Positions 60,250 to 64,000 of a stretch of DNA of 64,000 bases are shown here, piece after piece (position 1 is the stretch's first letter; each line of letters begins with the position of its first letter). A model generated the notes under the pieces. The model saw nothing but the letters and a program-made list of their open reading frames with translations, did no database searches and was not told the origin of the DNA. The stretch is from Streptomyces fulvoviolaceus (lineage in GTDB: Bacteria; Actinomycetota; Actinomycetes; Streptomycetales; Streptomycetaceae). The position numbers were made by a program, and so were the translations under genes. The stretch is taken from NCBI RefSeq assembly GCF_000718165.1, contig NZ_JOEY01000033.1, positions 1 to 64,000 of the forward strand, given 5' to 3'.

Positions 60250-62163
60250 TCAGACCGCCCTCATCAGCAGGGTCGCGGCGACGAGGAGAGCCGCACCGCC
60301 GAACATCGAGACCGCGTACGACCGCGCGAAGCCGTTCTGCAGCTTGCGCATCCGCCCGGAGAGGCCGCCGACCGAGGCCGCCGTGCCGTTGACGACGCCG
60401 TCGACCAGGGTGTGGTCGACGTACACCAGGGACCGCGTGAGGTGCTCGCCGCCGCGGACGAGGACGACGTGGTTGAAGTCGTCCTGGAGCAGATCGCGCC
60501 GGGCGGCCCGGGTGAGCAGCGATCCGCGCGGGGCGACGACCGGGATCGTACGGCGGCCGTACTGCAGGTACGCGGCGGTGACGCCGATGACCATCACGGC
60601 CACCGTGGAGGCCGTGACCGTCGTCGCGCTGATCGGCGCGTGACCGTGGTCGTGCCCGGTGATGGGCTCGAGCCAGTGCAGGAAACGGTCGCCGATGCTG
60701 AACAGGCCGCCCGCGAAGACCGATCCGAAGGCCAGCACGATCATCGGGATCGTCATGGACCTGGGCGACTCGTGCGGGTGCGGCTCATGGCCCTCGGCGT
60801 CGGGCTGCCAGCGCTTCTCGCCGAAGAACGTCATCAGCATCACGCGCGTCATGTAGTACGCCGTGATGGCCGCGCCCAACAGCGCGCAGCCGCCGAGGAT
60901 CCAGCCCTCGGTGCCGCCCTTGGCGAAGGCCGCCTCGATGATCTTGTCCTTGGAGAAGAAGCCGGACAGGCCCGGGAAGCCGATGATGGCCAGGTAGCCG
61001 AGGCCAAAGGTCACGAAGGTGACCGGCATGTACTTCCTGAGGCCGCCGTACTTCCGCATGTCGACCTCGTCGTTCATGCCGTGCATGACCGAACCGGCGC
61101 CGAGGAACAGCCCGGCCTTGAAGAAGCCGTGCGTCACCAGGTGCATGATCGCGAAGACGTAGCCGATGGGGCCGAGGCCCGCGGCCAGCACCATGTAGCC
61201 GATCTGCGACATGGTCGAGCCGGCGAGCGCCTTCTTGATGTCGTCCTTCGCGCAACCGACGATCGCACCGAACAGCAGCGTGACGGCACCGACGATGGTG
61301 ACCACCAGCTGCGCGTCGGGCGCGGCGTTGAAGATCGCGCCGGAGCGGACGATCAGGTAGACGCCGGCGGTCACCATCGTCGCGGCGTGGATGAGGGCCG
61401 AGACCGGGGTCGGGCCCTCCATCGCGTCCCCGAGCCAGGACTGCAGCGGCACCTGGGCGGACTTGCCGCAGGCGGCGAGCAGCAGCATCAGGGCGATGCC
61501 GGTGAGCGTGGCCTCGGAGGTGTCACCGACGAGCCCGGGCTCCTCGTGGGTGCCGAGCACCGGTCCGAAGGCGAAGGTCCCGAAGGTGGTGAACATCAGC
61601 ATGATGGCGATCGACAGGCCCATGTCGCCGACGCGGTTGACCAGGAAGGCCTTCTTCGCGGCGGTCGCGGCACTCGGCTTGTGCTGCCAGAAGCCGATCA
61701 GCAGGTAGGAGGCGAGACCGACGCCCTCCCAGCCGACGTACAACAGGAGGTAGTTGTCGGCGAGGACGAGCAGCAGCATCGCCGCGAGGAACAGGTTCAG
61801 ATAGCCGAAGAAGCGGCGGCGCCGCTCGTCGTGCTCCATGTACCCGACCGAGTACAGGTGGATCAGCGAGCCGACGCCGGTGATCAGCAGCACGAACGTC
61901 ATCGACAGCTGGTCCACGCGGAAGGCGACGTCCGCCTGGAAGCCCTCGACCGGAACCCAGCTGAACAGGTGCTGGGTCAGCGTCCGGTGCTCGGCGTCCT
62001 TGCCCAGCAGGTCGGCGAAGAGGATCGCGCCGAAGACGAAGGAGACGCCGGCGAGGGCCGTGCCGATCCAGTGGCCGACGGCGTCCAGTCTGCGGCCGCC
62101 GACGAGCAGGACCGCCGCTCCGAGCAGGGGCGCCGCGATGAGCAGCGCAATCAGGTTCTCCAC
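60250..62163 (-). CDS. nuoL: NADH-quinone oxidoreductase subunit L
   Basis: A 637-residue antiporter-like subunit. It has [75 protein letters not shown] and [20 protein letters not shown]. The C-terminal part after about residue 480 carries the lateral helix region. The GTG start is 14 bases downstream of nuoK. Confidence 0.96.
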   Translation of the reverse strand: MENLIALLIAAPLLGAAVLLVGGRRLDAVGHWIGTALAGVSFVFGAILFADLLGKDAEHRTLTQHLFSWVPVEGFQADVAFRVDQLSMTFVLLITGVGSLIHLYSVGYMEHDERRRRFFGYLNLFLAAMLLLVLADNYLLLYVGWEGVGLASYLLIGFWQHKPSAATAAKKAFLVNRVGDMGLSIAIMLMFTTFGTFAFGPVLGTHEEPGLVGDTSEATLTGIALMLLLAACGKSAQVPLQSWLGDAMEGPTPVSALIHAATMVTAGVYLIVRSGAIFNAAPDAQLVVTIVGAVTLLFGAIVGCAKDDIKKALAGSTMSQIGYMVLAAGLGPIGYVFAIMHLVTHGFFKAGLFLGAGSVMHGMNDEVDMRKYGGLRKYMPVTFVTFGLGYLAIIGFPGLSGFFSKDKIIEAAFAKGGTEGWILGGCALLGAAITAYYMTRVMLMTFFGEKRWQPDAEGHEPHPHESPRSMTIPMIVLAFGSVFAGGLFSIGDRFLHWLEPITGHDHGHAPISATTVTASTVAVMVIGVTAAYLQYGRRTIPVVAPRGSLLTRAARRDLLQDDFNHVVLVRGGEHLTRSLVYVDHTLVDGVVNGTAASVGGLSGRMRKLQNGFARSYAVSMFGGAALLVAATLLMRAV

Positions 62164-62177
62164 GATTCAGCGACCCC

Positions 62178-62477
62178 TTACAGCTTCATCAGGCTGGCGT
62201 CGTCGACCGAGGCCGAGTGGCGGGAACGGAACAGCGACACGATGATCGCGAGCCCGACCACGACCTCCGCGGCGGCGACGACCATCGTGAAGAAGGCGAT
62301 GATCTGGCCGTCGAGATTGCCGTGCATCCGGGAGAAGGCGACGAACGCGAGGTTGCAGGCGTTGAGCATGAGCTCGACGCACATGAAGACGACGATCGCG
62401 TTGCGCCTGATCAGCACCCCGGTGGCGCCGATCGTGAACAACAGGGCGGCGAGGTAGAGGTAGTTGACCGGGTTCAC
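62178..62477 (-). CDS. nuoK: NADH-quinone oxidoreductase subunit K
   Basis: A 99-residue three-helix subunit. The two conserved membrane glutamates are in [20 protein letters not shown] and [20 protein letters not shown]. The GTG start overlaps the end of nuoJ by four bases. Confidence 0.96.
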   Translation of the reverse strand: MNPVNYLYLAALLFTIGATGVLIRRNAIVVFMCVELMLNACNLAFVAFSRMHGNLDGQIIAFFTMVVAAAEVVVGLAIIVSLFRSRHSASVDDASLMKL

Positions 62478-63331
62478 TTCGACGCCTCCTCGGTCCGCTG
62501 GGGGTTCGCCGGCTCGGTGGCGGTGCGCTCCAGGCGTTCCTCCGAGCGCTGTTCGAGCGCCCGCAGGTCGCCCAGTGCCTCGGTCGACACGTCACGGATC
62601 TGGCCGCGCTCCCGCAGCGTCTTGTTGACCGTGAGCTCGGACGGGGTGCCGTCGGGCAGCAGGCCCGCGATGTCCACCGCGTTGTGCCGGGCGTACACGC
62701 CGGGCGCCGGCAGCGGCGGCAGGTGCTTGCCCTCGCGCACGCGCTCCTCGGCCAGCTCGCGCTGGGTCTTGGCGCGCTCGGTGCGCTCGCGGTGGGTGAG
62801 CACCATGGCGCCGACGGCGGCTGTGATCAGCAGGGCGCCGGTGATTTCGAAGGCGAAGACGTACTTGGTGAAGATGAGGGCCGCGAGACCCTCCACGTTG
62901 CCGCCGGCGTTGGCCTGGGTCAGGCCGTTGAACTCAGTGAGGGAGGCGTTGCCGATGCCCGCGAACAGCAGGATGCCGAAGCCGAGTCCGCACAGCAGGG
63001 CCAGCCAGCGCTGGCCCTTGATGGTCTCCTTCAGGGAGTCCGCCGCGGTGACGCCCACGAGCATGACCACGAACAGGAACAGCATCATGATCGCGCCGGT
63101 GTAGACGACGATCTGCACGACGCCCAGGAAGTAGGCGCCGTTGGCGAGGTAGAACACCGCCAGGATGATCATGGTGCCGGCGAGGCAGAGGGCGCTGTGG
63201 ACGGACTTCTTCATGAAGACGGTGCACAGGGCGCCGATCACGGCGACGGTGCCGAGCACCCAGAACTGGAAGGCCTCGCCGGTGGAGGTGCCAGCAGAAA
63301 GAGTAGCTGCGGCGGCGAGCTGCGCGCTCAT
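62474..63331 (-). CDS. nuoJ: NADH-quinone oxidoreductase subunit J
   Basis: A 285-residue subunit with five helices ([104 protein letters not shown]). The unconserved ~110-residue cytoplasmic tail after [17 protein letters not shown] charged sequence is longer than in E. coli, as in other Streptomyces. It overlaps nuoI and nuoK by four bases each. Confidence 0.95.
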   Translation of the reverse strand: MSAQLAAAATLSAGTSTGEAFQFWVLGTVAVIGALCTVFMKKSVHSALCLAGTMIILAVFYLANGAYFLGVVQIVVYTGAIMMLFLFVVMLVGVTAADSLKETIKGQRWLALLCGLGFGILLFAGIGNASLTEFNGLTQANAGGNVEGLAALIFTKYVFAFEITGALLITAAVGAMVLTHRERTERAKTQRELAEERVREGKHLPPLPAPGVYARHNAVDIAGLLPDGTPSELTVNKTLRERGQIRDVSTEALGDLRALEQRSEERLERTATEPANPQRTEEASK

Positions 63332-63930
63332 GCGCCCACCTCCTCTTCCTCAGGCTTCTCGCCCTTGGAGACGGCCACTTGCGGGACAGTGCCGGGCGCG
63401 GCCTCCGTCACCAGGCCCCGGTAGTAGTCCTGCTCGTCGGTCCCCGGGTAGATGGCGTGCGGGCTGTCGACCATGCCCTCTTCGAGGCCGGCGAGCAGCT
63501 GCTCCTTGGTGAAGATGAGGTTGGCGCGGCTGCTGTCGGCGAGCTCGAACTCGTTGGTCATCGTCAACGCGCGCGTGGGGCACGCCTCGATGCACAGGCC
63601 GCACAGGATGCAGCGGGCGTAGTTGATCTGGTAGACGCGGCCGTACCGCTCGCCCGGCGAGTAGCGCTCCTCGTCCGTGTTGTCGGCGCCCTCCACATAG
63701 ATGGCGTCGGCGGGGCAGGCCCAGGCGCACAGCTCGCAGCCGATGCACTTCTCCAGGCCGTCCGGATGGCGGTTGAGCTGGTGCCGTCCGTGGAAGCGCG
63801 GAGCGGTGGTCTTCTGCTGCTCCGGGTACTGCTCGGTCAGCCGCTTCTTGAACATGGCCTTGAAGGTCACGCCGAAGCCGGCCACGGGGTTCTGGAAACC
63901 GGGCTTGGTTTCCTTGGGCTCCTCAGCCAT
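63328..63930 (-). CDS. nuoI: NADH-quinone oxidoreductase subunit I
   Basis: A 200-residue subunit carrying clusters N6a and N6b: [12 protein letters not shown] and [12 protein letters not shown]. The start ATG ([12 protein letters not shown]) follows AAAGGAGGCGTCCG. It overlaps nuoJ by four bases and the presumed nuoH end by eight. Confidence 0.96.
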   Translation of the reverse strand: MAEEPKETKPGFQNPVAGFGVTFKAMFKKRLTEQYPEQQKTTAPRFHGRHQLNRHPDGLEKCIGCELCAWACPADAIYVEGADNTDEERYSPGERYGRVYQINYARCILCGLCIEACPTRALTMTNEFELADSSRANLIFTKEQLLAGLEEGMVDSPHAIYPGTDEQDYYRGLVTEAAPGTVPQVAVSKGEKPEEEEVGA

Positions 63931-64000
63931 CGGACGCCTCCTTTCCATCCAGAGATCCGTCACTGTGAGTATCCGACCCACCACTGACAATCAGCTCCCG
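63923..64000 (-). CDS. nuoH: Probable C-terminal end of NADH-quinone oxidoreductase subunit H (partial)
   Basis: The minus-strand frame entering from the right edge is open for 25 codons (ending [10 protein letters not shown]) and stops in a TGA that overlaps the nuoI start as ATGGCTGA. Position and overlap style indicate the nuoH tail. The sequence in view is only the unconserved cytoplasmic end, so identity rests on gene order. Confidence 0.55.
   Translation of the reverse strand, partial: RELIVSGGSDTHSDGSLDGKEASDG

Noticed and set aside
60118..62457. 779-codon plus-strand frame
   Set aside because: It is antisense to nuoL and nuoK; composition is that of a shadow frame.

Overview
The window is high-GC actinobacterial DNA, almost certainly a Streptomyces chromosome. 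The evidence is the GC-rich third codon position, frequent GTG starts, ATGA/GTGA gene overlaps, typical Streptomyces dispersed intergenic repeats, and a gene order (KorAB, paired sensor kinases, partial nuo set, polyprenyl synthase, RecQ, nuoN-to-nuoI) that I recall from the region between the two nuo loci of Streptomyces genomes. No tRNA, rRNA, CRISPR array, prophage or intact insertion sequence was seen.

Left end (1-10.7 kb): nuoA-nuoB-nuoC of a complex-I locus run leftwards off the edge. Diverging from them are two paralogous sensor histidine kinases. A decayed quinone oxidoreductase remnant and a dispersed repeat follow, then one LuxR-type response regulator. Next come korA-korB (2-oxoacid:ferredoxin oxidoreductase) and an HxlR regulator/NmrA-type quinone reductase pair like E. 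coli QorR/QorB.

10.8-31.1 kb: mostly single genes and pairs. They include rarD overlapping an MFS exporter tail to tail, a second HxlR regulator, a VOC protein, an amidohydrolase, a secreted M28 aminopeptidase, a TPR protein, an amidase, an FMN reductase, an ABC exporter with a LolA-like protein, a CHRD-DUF3455 secreted protein, a polyprenyl diphosphate synthase, a POT peptide transporter, a CocE-type hydrolase, a secreted lysozyme-like protein behind a c-di-AMP (ydaO) riboswitch, and a HAD phosphatase.

31.2-39.2 kb: a galactan-utilisation locus. A LacI regulator and a sugar ABC importer without its own ATPase are read leftwards. A GH42 beta-galactosidase and a secreted GH53 endo-galactanase are read rightwards. 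Two identical 17-bp operators in mirror orientation lie in the divergent promoter region.

39.4-47.2 kb: a small lipoprotein, an AhpD-like protein whose ribosome binding site is buried in a hairpin, a flavin monooxygenase and ATP-grasp pair, fumarylacetoacetase, a membrane protein with a YtrA-type GntR regulator, and an M56-type membrane protease.

47.2-54.2 kb: the most unusual block. A UTRA-GntR regulator is followed by a tightly packed operon: APS-reductase-beta-like dicluster ferredoxin, a nitrate/sulfonate-type binding lipoprotein with a NosL-like C-terminal domain, permease, ATPase, and a 972-residue AprA/FrdA-type flavoprotein ending in HEAT repeats. I read it as an importer coupled to an Apr-like redox enzyme of unknown substrate.

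Right end (54.2-64 kb): recQ, a small secreted protein, a strong convergent terminator, then nuoN-M-L-K-J-I and the tail of nuoH, transcribed leftwards as an overlapping operon.
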